In this document: positions 26,944 through 36,130 of the stretch, in pieces
Layout: each line of letters opens with the position of its first letter
Numbering within the stretch: position 1 is the first letter of the stretch
NCBI GenBank assembly: GCA_945870225.1
Contig: CAMBRF010000002.1
Span: 62,001-126,000 of the forward strand
Source: PVC group bacterium
Lineage (GTDB): Bacteria > Verrucomicrobiota > Kiritimatiellia > CAIKKV01 > CAITUY01
Direction: 5' to 3'
DNA: 64,000 nt
Translations under genes and position numbers: made by a program
Notes under the pieces: model-generated
What the model was told of the DNA's origin: nothing
The model's input: the letters and a program-made list of their open reading frames with translations, nothing else
Databases searched by the model: none

Positions 26944-27633
26944 ATGGACAATGATGCGGTATTTGCCACGACGCTGACGCTGGCCGATGAGATGGGTTGG
27001 CATCTGCGACCGGCGGCACAGCTGGTAACGATCGCCCGCAGGTTCGACTCCGACATCATGGCGGAACGGGGCAAACGAGTCGTGAGCGCCAGAAGCCTGC
27101 TCGGAATCGTCACACTCTGCGCGTCAGGCGGAAGCCATCTCCGCATTACGGCACGTGGCCATGATGCGAAAAATGCCATTAGGGCCATTGAAGCTGGCTT
27201 TCCAATGAGTATTCAGGGTGACGGGGGCGATTGTGCTTGCGAGCCGACCACCGAGGATCAGGACTGCGGGGAGAAACTGCAGGATGACAAGAAAGAGAAG
27301 AAAACAAAAGGTGTTGAGATGATTATCAAGAAGGTCGTAGCGAAAGTGGCGGACAGGGGAAAGGCTGTGGCAACGACGTTAAGTTGTGTCGCAATGCCAG
27401 AGGCAAAGAGAGCATTTCTGGCGGGAGATTTCAATGGTTGGAATCCCCAAGCTGACGCCATGGTAAGGCGAAACGGCCTTTTCACAAGGTCGATCAAGCT
27501 TCCCCCAGGGGAACATCAGTACAAGTTCATTATAGACGGGGAGTGGTATTTCGATCCGTCCGCACCGACGATGGCAAGCGGGATGGGAACGTCCAACAAC
27601 GTTGTCCGTGTCAATGGGGTGAACACCCCATAG
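26944..27633 (+). CDS. HPr-like phosphocarrier fused to a CBM48 glycogen-binding domain
   Basis: 229 residues. Residues 1-90 are HPr-like: phosphorylatable His20 in WHLRPAAQLV and the regulatory Ser51 in SARSLLGIVTL, both at canonical spacing. An acidic, lysine-rich linker (about 95-125) follows. Residues about 140-229 form an AMPK-beta/isoamylase N-terminal type CBM48 (FLAGDFNGWNP, GEHQYKFIIDGEWYFDP). A second ATG at 27319 has AAAAGGTG upstream and could yield the CBM48 half alone. The gene lies 107 bp ahead of kaiC on the same strand. Confidence 0.85.
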   Translation: MDNDAVFATTLTLADEMGWHLRPAAQLVTIARRFDSDIMAERGKRVVSARSLLGIVTLCASGGSHLRITARGHDAKNAIRAIEAGFPMSIQGDGGDCACEPTTEDQDCGEKLQDDKKEKKTKGVEMIIKKVVAKVADRGKAVATTLSCVAMPEAKRAFLAGDFNGWNPQADAMVRRNGLFTRSIKLPPGEHQYKFIIDGEWYFDPSAPTMASGMGTSNNVVRVNGVNTP

Positions 27634-27740
27634 CGGCCAGCCAGTTTACTGCTGATAATACTGCCTGAGTACACGTGGCGATTGCCATGAAGAGCAGCAC
27701 TCACGGGACGGACCGCCATCCCATACTTGAATAACAATCG

Positions 27741-29528
27741 ATGACAGAGGCACAACCTGTGAAGCACCGCAAGCCCAAGGATGGAAGCACCAGCCCGCGC
27801 CGTAACCACTCGCTTCCCAAGTGCCCCACGGGTATACAAGGCCTGGATGAAATCACCTGTGGTGGACTGCCGCAGGGGCGGCCCACACTGGTCTGCGGCG
27901 GAGCGGGGTGCGGCAAGACGCTGTTGGCCGCGGAATTCCTCGTGCGCGGCGCGACACAGTTCGACGAGCCGGGGGTCTTCATGGCCTTCGAGGAGACGGA
28001 AGCGGAGTTGAAGGCCAATGTTGAGTCCCTTGGATTTAATCTGGCGGGCCTGGTCCGGAGCAGACAAGTTGTCGTCGACTACGTCCACATCGAGCGCAGT
28101 GAAGTTCAGGAGAGCGGCGAGTATGATCTGGAAGGATTGTTCGTCCGGCTGAATCACGCGATTGATTCCATTGGCGCCAAACGCGTGGTGTTGGACTCAC
28201 TGGAAGCGCTGTTCGCAAGCCTACCCAACGAGGCTATCCTGCGCGCCGAGTTACGCCGACTTTTCCGCTGGCTTAAGGATAAAGGCGTGACCGCTGTCAT
28301 CACGGCCGAGCGCGGGCGCGAACAACTGACACGTCACGGGTTGGAGGAATACGTGTCAGATTGCGTCATTCTGCTCGACCATCGGGTCACTGACCAGATT
28401 GCCACGCGAAATCTGCGCGTGGTGAAGTATCGCGGCGCGCTGCACGGCACCAATGAATTTCCCTTCCTCATCGGAGCCGAGGGACTCAGCGTACTGCCCA
28501 TCACGTCACTGGGGCTGAATCACACTGTGTCGAGCGAGCGCATTGCCACCGGCATCCCCCGACTCGATGCGATGCTGGGCGGACGGGGCTTCTTTCGAGG
28601 CAGTAGCATTCTGCTTACGGGTACGCCCGGCACCGGCAAGACCATCGTTGCCGCCAACTTCGCCCAAGCCGCCGCCCGGCGCGGGGAGCGCGTCCTCTTT
28701 TTCTCGTTCGAGGAATCCCCCAATCAAATCGTGCGCAACATGCATTCCATCGGGTTGCGTCTGGAGCCGTTGGTCAAGGGCGGCCTTTTGCGGTTTCATT
28801 CGGCGCGCCCCTCGCTTTATGGCCTGGAAATGCATCTGGCTACGATGTTTAAGGAGATCGTTGCGTTTCAACCCCGTGTCGTCATCATGGATCCGATTAC
28901 CAGCCTGATGGACGCCGGTACCGCTTCCGAAAGCAAGGGGATGGTAACGCGGCTGATTGATTATCTAAAAGCTGGCCAAGTCACCTCGCTTTTCACCAGT
29001 CTCACGCAGGGCGGCCACGTGCTGCAGCAGAGTGAAGCCGCCATGTCCTCGCTTATGGACGCCTGGGTATTGTTACAGGACTTCGAAGGCAACGGTGAAC
29101 GTAATCGCGTGCTCTACGTGCTCAAGGCGCGCGGCATGGCGCATTCGAACCAGATCCGCGAGTTCCTGATTTCGGACCGGGGCATTGACGTTGTTGACGC
29201 CTACATCGGGGTCAGCGGCGTGCTGACCGGCTCTGCCCGCGTGGCGCAAGGGGCTTTGGAAAAAGCCGCCGTGTTAGCCAACCAGCAGGAGGCCGCAACG
29301 CTCAAGCGTGAAGTAGAGCGCAAACGTTCGGCGCTTGAGCGGCAAATCAGCGCGCTGCGCTCGGATTACGAAAGCGAAGCGCTGGAACTGCGGCGCATAG
29401 CCGAACAGGTTGGCACGCGAACTTCCGTGCTCGGCACCGAGCGGACGGCTTCCGGTATTTTGCGACAGGCGGATATCAAGGTGGCGACCATCGTTCAGGG
29501 CAAACCCAGACCCGGGAGAAAGAGTTGA
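27741..29528 (+). CDS. kaiC: KaiC-type circadian clock ATPase/kinase homologue
   Basis: 595 residues, two RecA-like domains. CI: Walker [15 protein letters not shown] and catalytic [11 protein letters not shown]: Walker [15 protein letters not shown] and catalytic FEESPNQI, with the [20 protein letters not shown] segment covering the region phosphorylated in cyanobacterial KaiC. A coiled-coil C-terminal tail of about 75 residues ([20 protein letters not shown]) makes it longer than the 519-residue cyanobacterial protein. Overlaps kaiB by 4 bp. No kaiA is present. Confidence 0.93.
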   Translation: MTEAQPVKHRKPKDGSTSPRRNHSLPKCPTGIQGLDEITCGGLPQGRPTLVCGGAGCGKTLLAAEFLVRGATQFDEPGVFMAFEETEAELKANVESLGFNLAGLVRSRQVVVDYVHIERSEVQESGEYDLEGLFVRLNHAIDSIGAKRVVLDSLEALFASLPNEAILRAELRRLFRWLKDKGVTAVITAERGREQLTRHGLEEYVSDCVILLDHRVTDQIATRNLRVVKYRGALHGTNEFPFLIGAEGLSVLPITSLGLNHTVSSERIATGIPRLDAMLGGRGFFRGSSILLTGTPGTGKTIVAANFAQAAARRGERVLFFSFEESPNQIVRNMHSIGLRLEPLVKGGLLRFHSARPSLYGLEMHLATMFKEIVAFQPRVVIMDPITSLMDAGTASESKGMVTRLIDYLKAGQVTSLFTSLTQGGHVLQQSEAAMSSLMDAWVLLQDFEGNGERNRVLYVLKARGMAHSNQIREFLISDRGIDVVDAYIGVSGVLTGSARVAQGALEKAAVLANQQEAATLKREVERKRSALERQISALRSDYESEALELRRIAEQVGTRTSVLGTERTASGILRQADIKVATIVQGKPRPGRKS

Positions 29529-29857
29529 TGAAACCTACAGCGGTGAAACAACGTGCCACGGCGCCTTCGCGCCGACCCGCCATACTCTGGCAACTGCGCC
29601 TCTACGTGATGGGGCAGACACCTAAATCGCTGACGGCGTTCTCGAACCTCAAAACGATTTGTGAAAACCAACTCAAGGGCTGTTATCGCATTACGGTGAT
29701 TGATTTGGTGAAGCAGCCCCACTTGGCCAAGGGCGACCAGATCCTGGCCATTCCCACGGTGGTGCGCAAGTTGCCGAAGCCCGTGCGAACCATTATTGGA
29801 AACCTATCCGATACTGAGCGCGTGCTTGTGGGGTTGGATTTACGCGCTGTTGCTTGA
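29525..29857 (+). CDS. kaiB: KaiB homologue 1
   Basis: 110 residues. Thioredoxin-like KaiB fold: [41 protein letters not shown], and [20 protein letters not shown]. In cyanobacteria fold-switched KaiB binds KaiC CI. Translation is coupled to kaiC through an ATGA overlap. Confidence 0.93.
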   Translation: MMKPTAVKQRATAPSRRPAILWQLRLYVMGQTPKSLTAFSNLKTICENQLKGCYRITVIDLVKQPHLAKGDQILAIPTVVRKLPKPVRTIIGNLSDTERVLVGLDLRAVA

Positions 29858-29872
29858 CCGACACGGACGACC

Positions 29873-30226
29873 TTGAAAACAACCAAAACCAGCCGCCCGA
29901 CACGGGCCTTGGAGAAGTCCCTGGCCACCCGGCTCACGGGCAGATACGTCTTGCGCCTGTTCGTCGCGGGGGCCACAGACCGATCGTGCCAGGCCGTTCA
30001 GAACGTCCGTCAACTGTGCGACGCCAAATTGAAGAATAAGTATAGGCTGGAAGTGATCGACATCTATCAGCAACCCGAGCTGGCACGCGACAACCAGATC
30101 GTCGCGACTCCGACGCTGGTCAAAGCATGGCCGCGGCCTGTTCGACGATTCATCGGCAACCTCGCGAACACCGCGGGCCTGTTGGTTGAGTTGGATGTGG
30201 GCTTGAGAGGTTCGGCCAGACTGTGA
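29873..30226 (+). CDS. KaiB homologue 2
   Basis: 117 residues from a TTG codon at 29873; no ATG or GTG is available before the conserved region. Core: YVLRLFVAGATDRSCQAVQN, VIDIYQQPELARDNQIVATP and RPVRRFIGNLAN. It is clearly diverged from KaiB 1, so it is a retained second copy rather than a recent duplication, and may partner with the kinase instead of KaiC. Overlaps the kinase gene by 4 bp. Confidence 0.88.
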   Translation: MKTTKTSRPTRALEKSLATRLTGRYVLRLFVAGATDRSCQAVQNVRQLCDAKLKNKYRLEVIDIYQQPELARDNQIVATPTLVKAWPRPVRRFIGNLANTAGLLVELDVGLRGSARL

Positions 30227-31422
30227 AACCCGTCCGCCGCCACTCCCGCGAGCCCGACTCCGACGAACTCGCCGGACTCCGAGCCCGGCTGGATGAGTCG
30301 CAGGAAACACTCCGCGCCATCCGCGGCGGCGAGGTGGATACGGTGGTGGTGGCCGGCAAACAGGGTCCGCAAGTCTTCACCCTGCAAGGGTCCGAGCATG
30401 CCTACCGCATGCTCATTGAATCCATGAATGAAGGCGCCCTTACGCTGACGGCTGACGGGTTAATTCTCTATGCCAATCAATGTTTTGCCAGGATGGTCGC
30501 TCTCCCCCTCGAGCGCGTGATGGGGAGTTCCTTTGATCGCTTTCTTCTAGCCGAAGACCGGGCAACGCTCCGACCTTTCCTGAAACGGGCCGGCAAGTCC
30601 GGATCCAAAGTCCAGGTGCGGCTGCAGGCTGGCCACGGCTCGCAACTGCCGGTGCTTATCTCCCTTTGCGGCGTGACGCAAAAAAGACTCACTCCCCCGA
30701 CCATCGGCATGGTGGTGACAGACATGACGGACGTTCGGCGGACCGAGGAACTGCTGCGAGCCTTGACACACCGCGTGGTGCAGGCACAGGAGTCCGAGCG
30801 CGGGCGAGTGGCGATCGAACTGCACAACGGCATTACCCAGATTCTCTGCGCCATTCTCTTTCGCTGCCAGGCCTTGAGCGCAGGGATTTCGGCGCACGAC
30901 CTGCCCTCGAAACGGGAGGCGATACAACTCCGGGAGATGATTGGCGAGGCCGCCGAAGAAGTGGAACGTATCTCACGCGGGCTGCGGGTAGGTGTGTTGG
31001 ACGAGTTGGGACTGGTGCCGGTTCTGCGCGCCACCAGCAAGGAATTCGCTGATCGGACGGGCGTGTCCATCAAGCTGACCTGTCCGCGATGGACCGGACG
31101 GCTTCATGCCGACTTTGAGTTGACGCTTTACCGCATTTTACAGGAGGCTTTGCGAAATGTGGAAGCACATGCCCGGGCCCGCCACGTCATCGTGCGCCTG
31201 AAACGGCAGAACGGCTTTGTCTACCTGATGATCGCTGACGACGGGATCGGATTCGACCCGGATCATCGATCCGCTGGACAAAAAGAGAAAGATGGCCTTG
31301 GTCTGCTAAGCATGCGCGAGCGAGCGGCTCACATGGGCGGCGCTATCAAAATCGTATCCGCGCGTCGTGTCGGCACGAAAATCGAGGTGCGCCTCCCCTT
31401 GCCGACTACTAAACGATCATGA
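30223..31422 (+). CDS. PAS-domain histidine kinase (HisKA_3/NarL type)
   Basis: 399 residues, no membrane segments, so cytosolic. A coiled N-terminus with the GGEVDTVVV segment leads into a PAS domain (ALTLTADGLILYANQCF, about 75-185). The dimerisation/phosphoacceptor helix has ERGRVAIELHNGITQ with the phosphorylated His. The HATPase carries RILQEALRNVEAHA (N box), ADDGIGF and GLLSMRERA. GTG start overlaps kaiB2 by 4 bp. Likely reads KaiC/KaiB state and phosphorylates the adjacent regulator. Confidence 0.92.
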   Translation: MKPVRRHSREPDSDELAGLRARLDESQETLRAIRGGEVDTVVVAGKQGPQVFTLQGSEHAYRMLIESMNEGALTLTADGLILYANQCFARMVALPLERVMGSSFDRFLLAEDRATLRPFLKRAGKSGSKVQVRLQAGHGSQLPVLISLCGVTQKRLTPPTIGMVVTDMTDVRRTEELLRALTHRVVQAQESERGRVAIELHNGITQILCAILFRCQALSAGISAHDLPSKREAIQLREMIGEAAEEVERISRGLRVGVLDELGLVPVLRATSKEFADRTGVSIKLTCPRWTGRLHADFELTLYRILQEALRNVEAHARARHVIVRLKRQNGFVYLMIADDGIGFDPDHRSAGQKEKDGLGLLSMRERAAHMGGAIKIVSARRVGTKIEVRLPLPTTKRS

Positions 31423-32114
31423 AAGCGCCGTCGCCGATGACTCGAATCTCCGTAGTGCTGGCAGATGACCACATGCTCGTACGGGAGGGTCTGCGGAGGT
31501 TATTGGAGGCCGAGCCCGATATCGAAGTGGTCGGCGAGGCCAGCACCGGCCGTGAGGCCGTTATTTTGGCCCGGAAGGTCCGTCCCGCCGTGATCGTCAT
31601 GGACATAGCGATGCCGCGTCTCAATGGGTTGGAGGCCACCCGCCAAATCCGTGAAATCATCCCGGATGCCAAGGTGATCATCCTGTCCGCCTATAGTGAT
31701 GACGCCTACATCGATAGTGCGATGGCATTGGGCGCACAAGGCTACCTGATCAAGCAAACCTCCGCCCAGTGCCTGTCCGAGGCTGTACGGGCCGTGCACA
31801 AGGGGAAGACCTACTTCAGCCCCGCCATATCCAAGCGGCTCCATGACCAGACCTGGACATCGATGAATCGACAGGGGCGGATGAAAACGAAAACTCCCGC
31901 CCTGAGTTCGCGCGAGTTGGAGGTGCTCCAACTGATTGCCGAAGGCGCAGCCAATAAGCAGATTGCGGCGGAACTCGGCATCAGCATCAAAACAGTCGAG
32001 AAGCATCGGGACCATCTCATGCAGAAACTCGACATCCACGATACGGCCAGCCTCACCCGCCACGCCATCGCGACGGGGATCATCGAAAGCGGCGTTCAGT
32101 TGACCATCAGCTGA
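31419..32114 (+). CDS. LuxR/NarL-type response regulator
   Basis: 231 residues. Receiver domain with acidic pocket VVLADDHML, phospho-Asp in VIVMDIAMPRLNGLE and Lys in GYLIKQTS. The C-terminal helix-turn-helix is LSSRELEVLQLIAEGAANKQIAAELGIS-KTVEKHR. Overlaps the kinase by 4 bp, making a cognate pair that closes the Kai operon. Start may instead be the ATG at 31437. Confidence 0.95.
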   Translation: MKAPSPMTRISVVLADDHMLVREGLRRLLEAEPDIEVVGEASTGREAVILARKVRPAVIVMDIAMPRLNGLEATRQIREIIPDAKVIILSAYSDDAYIDSAMALGAQGYLIKQTSAQCLSEAVRAVHKGKTYFSPAISKRLHDQTWTSMNRQGRMKTKTPALSSRELEVLQLIAEGAANKQIAAELGISIKTVEKHRDHLMQKLDIHDTASLTRHAIATGIIESGVQLTIS

Positions 32115-32122
32115 AAAGGTTT

Positions 32123-32141
32123 TAGGCTGTGAGCCTATTTT
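32123..32141 (+). terminator. Putative terminator of the Kai operon
   Basis: Short stem TAGGCT (32123-32128) with AGCCTA (32132-32137), followed by TTTT, nine bases after the response regulator stop. Confidence 0.5.
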
Positions 32142-32150
32142 AGAGAACTT

Positions 32151-32192
32151 CAAAGGGACAGACAATATGTTGATACCGACATCTTGCTAAAG
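32151..32192 (+). repeat. Dispersed repeat, two overlapping shared blocks
   Basis: The first 24 bp (CAAAGGGACAGACAATATG...) recur exactly at 36131-36154, and the block from 32169 to 32192 recurs at 26748-26771. This copy therefore links the other two into one degenerate family. Confidence 0.55.
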
Positions 32193-32235
32193 CTTGTCAA
32201 TATTGGTTATTTAACAGTTCTGACTGCTGGCGGCC

Positions 32236-32496
32236 CTAGCAGCCTGTCGAATAAAACCCGGCCTTCGCCATGAGTTGCGCAAGCGGCTCCGCTGTCCTTT
32301 GGACCAACCGCACAGGAAGCGCCCAATCGCTATCCTTGGTGCCAAGGTAGTCGGGCGTCGGCGAACTTGCCAAGCCGTGGTGGCGATACAGGGCGTTGGC
32401 GCAGCCCCCGATGCAAAGGATGTCGTTCAGGTACGGCCTCAGTACGTTCACCGTGTCCCCGAACAACTTGTCGAAAGCCGGGTCCCGCAACATCAC
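32236..32496 (-). pseudogene. Truncated AbiEii-like nucleotidyltransferase toxin
   Basis: 86 residues, the N-terminus of an AbiEii/GSU2403-like nucleotidyltransferase. The GG motif (CIGGCANALYRH) and the metal-binding pair TKDSD are present, but the protein stops shortly afterwards, whereas functional relatives run to 200-300 residues. Its start overlaps the antitoxin-like frame by 4 bp, preserving the AbiEi-AbiEii arrangement. Confidence 0.55.
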
Positions 32497-32768
32497 TTCC
32501 TCCCTTCAAAATGAGGGCGGAGGATGCGATCCATGATAAGCTCGGCCTGCTCCAGTCCCCTGGCAGGGGAAAGCCGGACGTCCAGATAACATTGCAGGGC
32601 GTCGCAGGCCGGGACGCCATCCACCCAAATGAAACCGCCGAATACCGATTCTGGCGACGATGGGGCCACCAGAAAAAGCCGTCCGTTGCCCCGTTCCGCC
32701 GACACCGGAGTTCCCGGCCAGCCGCCAAAACATTCCGTTCCCCCATCAAAGGATCGGCATAAACAAGG
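32493..32768 (-). pseudogene. AbiEi-like antitoxin remnant (C-terminal part)
   Basis: An open stretch preserving the AbiEi C-terminal pattern: SAERGNGRLFLVAP, then VDGVPACDALQCYLDV and ARGLEQAELIMDRIL. The winged-helix N-terminus is missing and an in-frame stop lies at 32769-32771, just where the kinase gene from upstream ends. It is probably a type IV toxin-antitoxin antitoxin that lost its 5' half. Confidence 0.55.
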
Positions 32769-34284
32769 CTACGCATGTCCCTTTGCCGGGGCGACTGGTG
32801 ATGTCGAATCCAATGCCCATGGCCTCGGCACGTTCACGGATACTGAACAGACCGAAACGATCTGTCTTTCTGCGATTTCTGGCCATTCCCTTTCCCTTGT
32901 CGCGCACCTCCACGGCGATGCGCTTCCTACCGGCAGGGCGTATCCGAACTTCGGCGGACTTAACACCTGAATGTTTGGCGACATTCAGCAGCAGTTCCCG
33001 CACCGCATCGAAAGCAAAGAGCAGTGTATCGTCAGAAGGCAACCGAAACGTCCGAAGGCCGGTGATCTTCACCGCCAGCATGAACTGGGTTGCCATCTCC
33101 TGAGCCAGTGTCTCCAACGCCGGACGGAGTCCAAACTGGTGGAGAACCGGCGGCACCAGCCGTGTGGCAAGGGTTCGGGTGAGTTCGATCGCTTCCTCAA
33201 GCTGGAGAAGGATGTGATCAGCCGTTTGCAGGGCGGGACCACCCTTTGAAGAAGCCTTCAGTTCGTGCACCTTGAACATGATTGCCGCCAGGCATTGCTG
33301 CAGGTTTTCATGAAGGAGATGGGCAATGCGACGCCGTTCCTTGTGCTCCGCCCGCGTCAATTCAGCGGCCAGGAACTGGAGGCTGGATGTGCGTTCCCGA
33401 ACGCGGCTCTCCAGCTGTTCATTGGTTTGGCGCAACGCCTCTGCGACCTGCTTGTGCGCGGTGATGTCGTGAATCGCACCCACTAGAAAACGGTTTCCCG
33501 AATCGTCGAGAAAACGGGTCTTCTTGGTCACGATGGTCATCTTGACGCCATTTTTGTTCGTAAGGACTTCCTCGCACAGTTCGGTGCTCCCGGAGTCGAG
33601 GACTCTTCTGTCAACAGCGAGAAAATGCCGCATCTCGGCGGCTGAAAGGGATTCTCCCAAAGTCCTGCCGATGACGTCTTTCTTTTCCAAACCCAACATG
33701 TCGTAAAACGCGCGGTTGACGAGAACGAAGCGGTGGTCGTTGTCCTTAACGAAGATGGGGTCTCCTACTGTGGCAAGAATGATGTCGATGCGTTTCTGCT
33801 CCTCCAGCAGCTTCGCCTCCATCTGCCTGCGCTCGGTGATATCCTGCAGGATGCCGGTCCAGAGCACATCCCCGTTCTCCAGCGGTCTGGGCACCGAAGA
33901 GAATTCCACCCAGCGCACCTCCCGGCCCTTCAGGATGCGCCCCACCCACCGGAACTTCGTGAGGGACTTCATGGCGGCAACATTACAGGCGATGAAATCC
34001 GCCCTATCATCCGGATGGATACGATCCGCCACAATCTGAACATTGGCTCGCCGCTGGGCCTGGGTCACTCCCAGTATCCGGCAGAAGGCATTACTGGCCA
34101 TCTCGATGCTGTAGTTCGTCGCCAGTCGCGCGACCCACTCGCGGTCCACCCACTCTCGGGCGGCCGTCACACGCAACCGGTAAACTCCAGCGGGAAGTGA
34201 GGCGACCAGATCCCTGTAAAGGTTCCGCTCATGCAAAAGACCCGGCGATGCCGGCGCACGTCCTTTCGTCTTGGAAACCTTCAT
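32746..34284 (-). CDS. PAS/PAS histidine kinase (HisKA_3 type), orphan
   Basis: 512 residues, soluble. Two PAS domains (about 40-155 and 165-285, the latter with VGDPIFVKDNDHRFVLVNRAF), then a coiled segment and phosphoacceptor HKERRRIAHLLHENLQQCL. HATPase: VRELLLNVAKHSG, DKGKGMARN and FGLFSIRERAEAMG. No response regulator adjoins it; the nearest is the convergently encoded 31419 regulator, so cross-talk with the Kai pair is possible. Confidence 0.92.
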   Translation of the reverse strand: MKVSKTKGRAPASPGLLHERNLYRDLVASLPAGVYRLRVTAAREWVDREWVARLATNYSIEMASNAFCRILGVTQAQRRANVQIVADRIHPDDRADFIACNVAAMKSLTKFRWVGRILKGREVRWVEFSSVPRPLENGDVLWTGILQDITERRQMEAKLLEEQKRIDIILATVGDPIFVKDNDHRFVLVNRAFYDMLGLEKKDVIGRTLGESLSAAEMRHFLAVDRRVLDSGSTELCEEVLTNKNGVKMTIVTKKTRFLDDSGNRFLVGAIHDITAHKQVAEALRQTNEQLESRVRERTSSLQFLAAELTRAEHKERRRIAHLLHENLQQCLAAIMFKVHELKASSKGGPALQTADHILLQLEEAIELTRTLATRLVPPVLHQFGLRPALETLAQEMATQFMLAVKITGLRTFRLPSDDTLLFAFDAVRELLLNVAKHSGVKSAEVRIRPAGRKRIAVEVRDKGKGMARNRRKTDRFGLFSIRERAEAMGIGFDITSRPGKGTCVALFMPIL

Positions 34285-34778
34285 AACATGCTCGCTACAG
34301 TCCGGCGGATGCTCGGTGTGTCACCATTAGAGTGTATTTTTATCACATTGCCACTCACACCGTCATCTGGGAAATACGGCTGTTACGCAGGATTCCGCCT
34401 ATCGGATTTGTCCTCCGTCATGACTCCGGCTGAAAACGCATAATCTTGTGGCCTGCCATGAGCAAGTGAGCTTCAGCGAACGCGTCGAATGGCGGAGAGA
34501 ACGGGATTTGCGGATGGCGGTAATTATTCTAGTCGCATCACATTCCACATAAAGTAGTTACGACTAATGGCTTCACAATTAAAACGAATTAAGGTGAAGA
34601 AATAGTGAAGCCTCCCGCCCTCGCTGCCCGATAACGGCGAAGCGGTGGAATGGGCTGGATGTCGGGTCGGACGGGGGCACCTGATGGCAGTTGTGACCGC
34701 AGAAACACTCAAGAAGATCAGATGACCGCCAATGGCTGCCGTTGTTGCGTCCCCCGCCGGATGGCGTATGATGGCGGC
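34285..34778. other. 494-bp intergenic region with a mobile-element remnant
   Basis: Holds the upstream region of the 32746 kinase, a decayed copy of the tRNA-Ser-3'-end/GIY-YIG cassette (34409-34510), and a weak TAGTCG...CGACTA inverted repeat around 34528-34565. No gene is supported. Confidence 0.5.
34409..34510 (-). repeat. Deleted copy of the tRNA-Ser/GIY-YIG cassette
   Basis: 34445-34499 matches 40067-40121 at 54 of 55 positions, covering tRNA-Ser 3' flank and acceptor end, with similarity fading over the T-arm. Immediately beside it, 34409-34444 read on the minus strand still resembles the GIY-YIG C-terminus (RL-V-SRSHD). The roughly 280-bp body of the nuclease gene is missing. Confidence 0.65.
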
Positions 34779-35528
34779 ATGGCTTCGCTGAAGATTATCG
34801 CGCGATTGGGAATTCTCTGGGCATCCCTAGCGATGCTGGCTTTGCCGGCTGCGGTCCAAGCCCAAGATATCACCTACGAGACCAGCAACGGCGCGAACAG
34901 TCACGGGCTTGATCCGAGGGTGAAGAGAGTGTTACAGGCGCACAAGCAAGACCAGTGGGATTTGGACATCTCGAAATTGAAGATGATGTCGGAGGATATG
35001 ACTGGTTTCGAAAAGCGCATGGCCGGGAATATCGAAATCTACAAGGTGCCACCCCCATCCAATATTCAAGACGCCTTTCACTACAGCATTTTGATGTCGA
35101 GAAATAGGGAGGAATTCTGGATATGGCGGCACGGAGGAATCGCAGGAGTGAGCGAACTCTACGGCACAGGTGTCTTGCAAACGAACGGCACAATCAGATA
35201 TGTCGAACCTCAGCAATGGCACGCCGCGCGAGGTTACCTCTGGGGCAAATGGGAAGAAAAGGGAAACCCAAAGACGTTCGCCGTCTTTACGTCTACCAAC
35301 ATCACCCTCTCCGTAAACGGCACGCAGGAAGTGTGGAAAGTTGTGGATGGCACGGGCCTCATCACAGGCCTGAAGGTCATATGTGGCGATCAAACGCTTG
35401 AGGCTAAATCAACCGTGAAATTCAACGAGATGATCTTCCACATTGGAAGACGAATGTGGTTGCTTCGGCAAGCGGGGAGCAAGAATCCAGATTTCGAGGG
35501 CGAACTGCCAAATCAACCAGTAAATTGA
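34779..35528 (+). CDS. Secreted hypothetical protein
   Basis: 249 residues. The ATG at 34779 gives a clean signal peptide (IIARLGILWASLAMLALPAA then AQ). The mature protein has a charged helical first half (FEKRMAGNIEIYKVPPP) and a beta-rich second half (TNITLSVNGTQEVWKVVDG). No family recognised. It is followed by a second small secreted protein in the same direction. Confidence 0.6.
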   Translation: MASLKIIARLGILWASLAMLALPAAVQAQDITYETSNGANSHGLDPRVKRVLQAHKQDQWDLDISKLKMMSEDMTGFEKRMAGNIEIYKVPPPSNIQDAFHYSILMSRNREEFWIWRHGGIAGVSELYGTGVLQTNGTIRYVEPQQWHAARGYLWGKWEEKGNPKTFAVFTSTNITLSVNGTQEVWKVVDGTGLITGLKVICGDQTLEAKSTVKFNEMIFHIGRRMWLLRQAGSKNPDFEGELPNQPVN

Positions 35529-35589
35529 TGCGGCAGAAGAGAATCAAATGAATGACAAGTTTGGGCACAATAAGGAGAGGTATAACGCG

Positions 35590-35949
35590 ATGAACATGAA
35601 AATATATTCAGCGATTTTACTTATCATGGTTCTGGCGGCGACCGTCACGCGGGGGGAAGCACACGTAACCAGCGGCAAGATCACATCGATTGCGGTTAAT
35701 GATCTCGGGAACCCAACAGGACTTGATGGTGCCAACAAACGGTACGCTGTCACAGTGTCACTCGATTCAGAGCCGGACAGGCTGCTGGGACTCTCGCCGA
35801 CATCGGCAGGTCAGTTGACAGACATTCAGAAGGCGATGATTGAACTTCTGAAAGAGGCCTTCAAGAATGAGTGGAAAGTCGCCATCCGATGGGAAAGCCC
35901 AGTCAAAACGTATGCCCCCATTCTATCGGTGACCGTTGCGAAGAACTGA
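35590..35949 (+). CDS. Small secreted hypothetical protein
   Basis: 119 residues. ATG 35590 is chosen because AAGGAGAGG lies 9 nt upstream and the product then starts with a signal peptide (MKIYSAILLIMVLAATVTRG). The mature part (GKITSIAVNDLGNPTGLDGA, then VTVSLDSEPDRLLGL) suggests a small beta domain. No family recognised; likely cotranscribed with the 34779 gene. Confidence 0.6.
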   Translation: MNMKIYSAILLIMVLAATVTRGEAHVTSGKITSIAVNDLGNPTGLDGANKRYAVTVSLDSEPDRLLGLSPTSAGQLTDIQKAMIELLKEAFKNEWKVAIRWESPVKTYAPILSVTVAKN

Positions 35950-36130
35950 TGCGGCGGCCCCGATCGGGACAGTGATCCCCCTCGCTGAGGCTTTTGTCTC
36001 CGCCCGGCATGTAGGCCAGCCAGGCCGGCGAAAGTGCGATGCACTGAGATAATGAAACAAAGAAAAACATCTGGCATGGCGGTAATCGGGCTCGGATGAA
36101 GAACAAGTTGACCCAGGAAAGTTAGAACGT

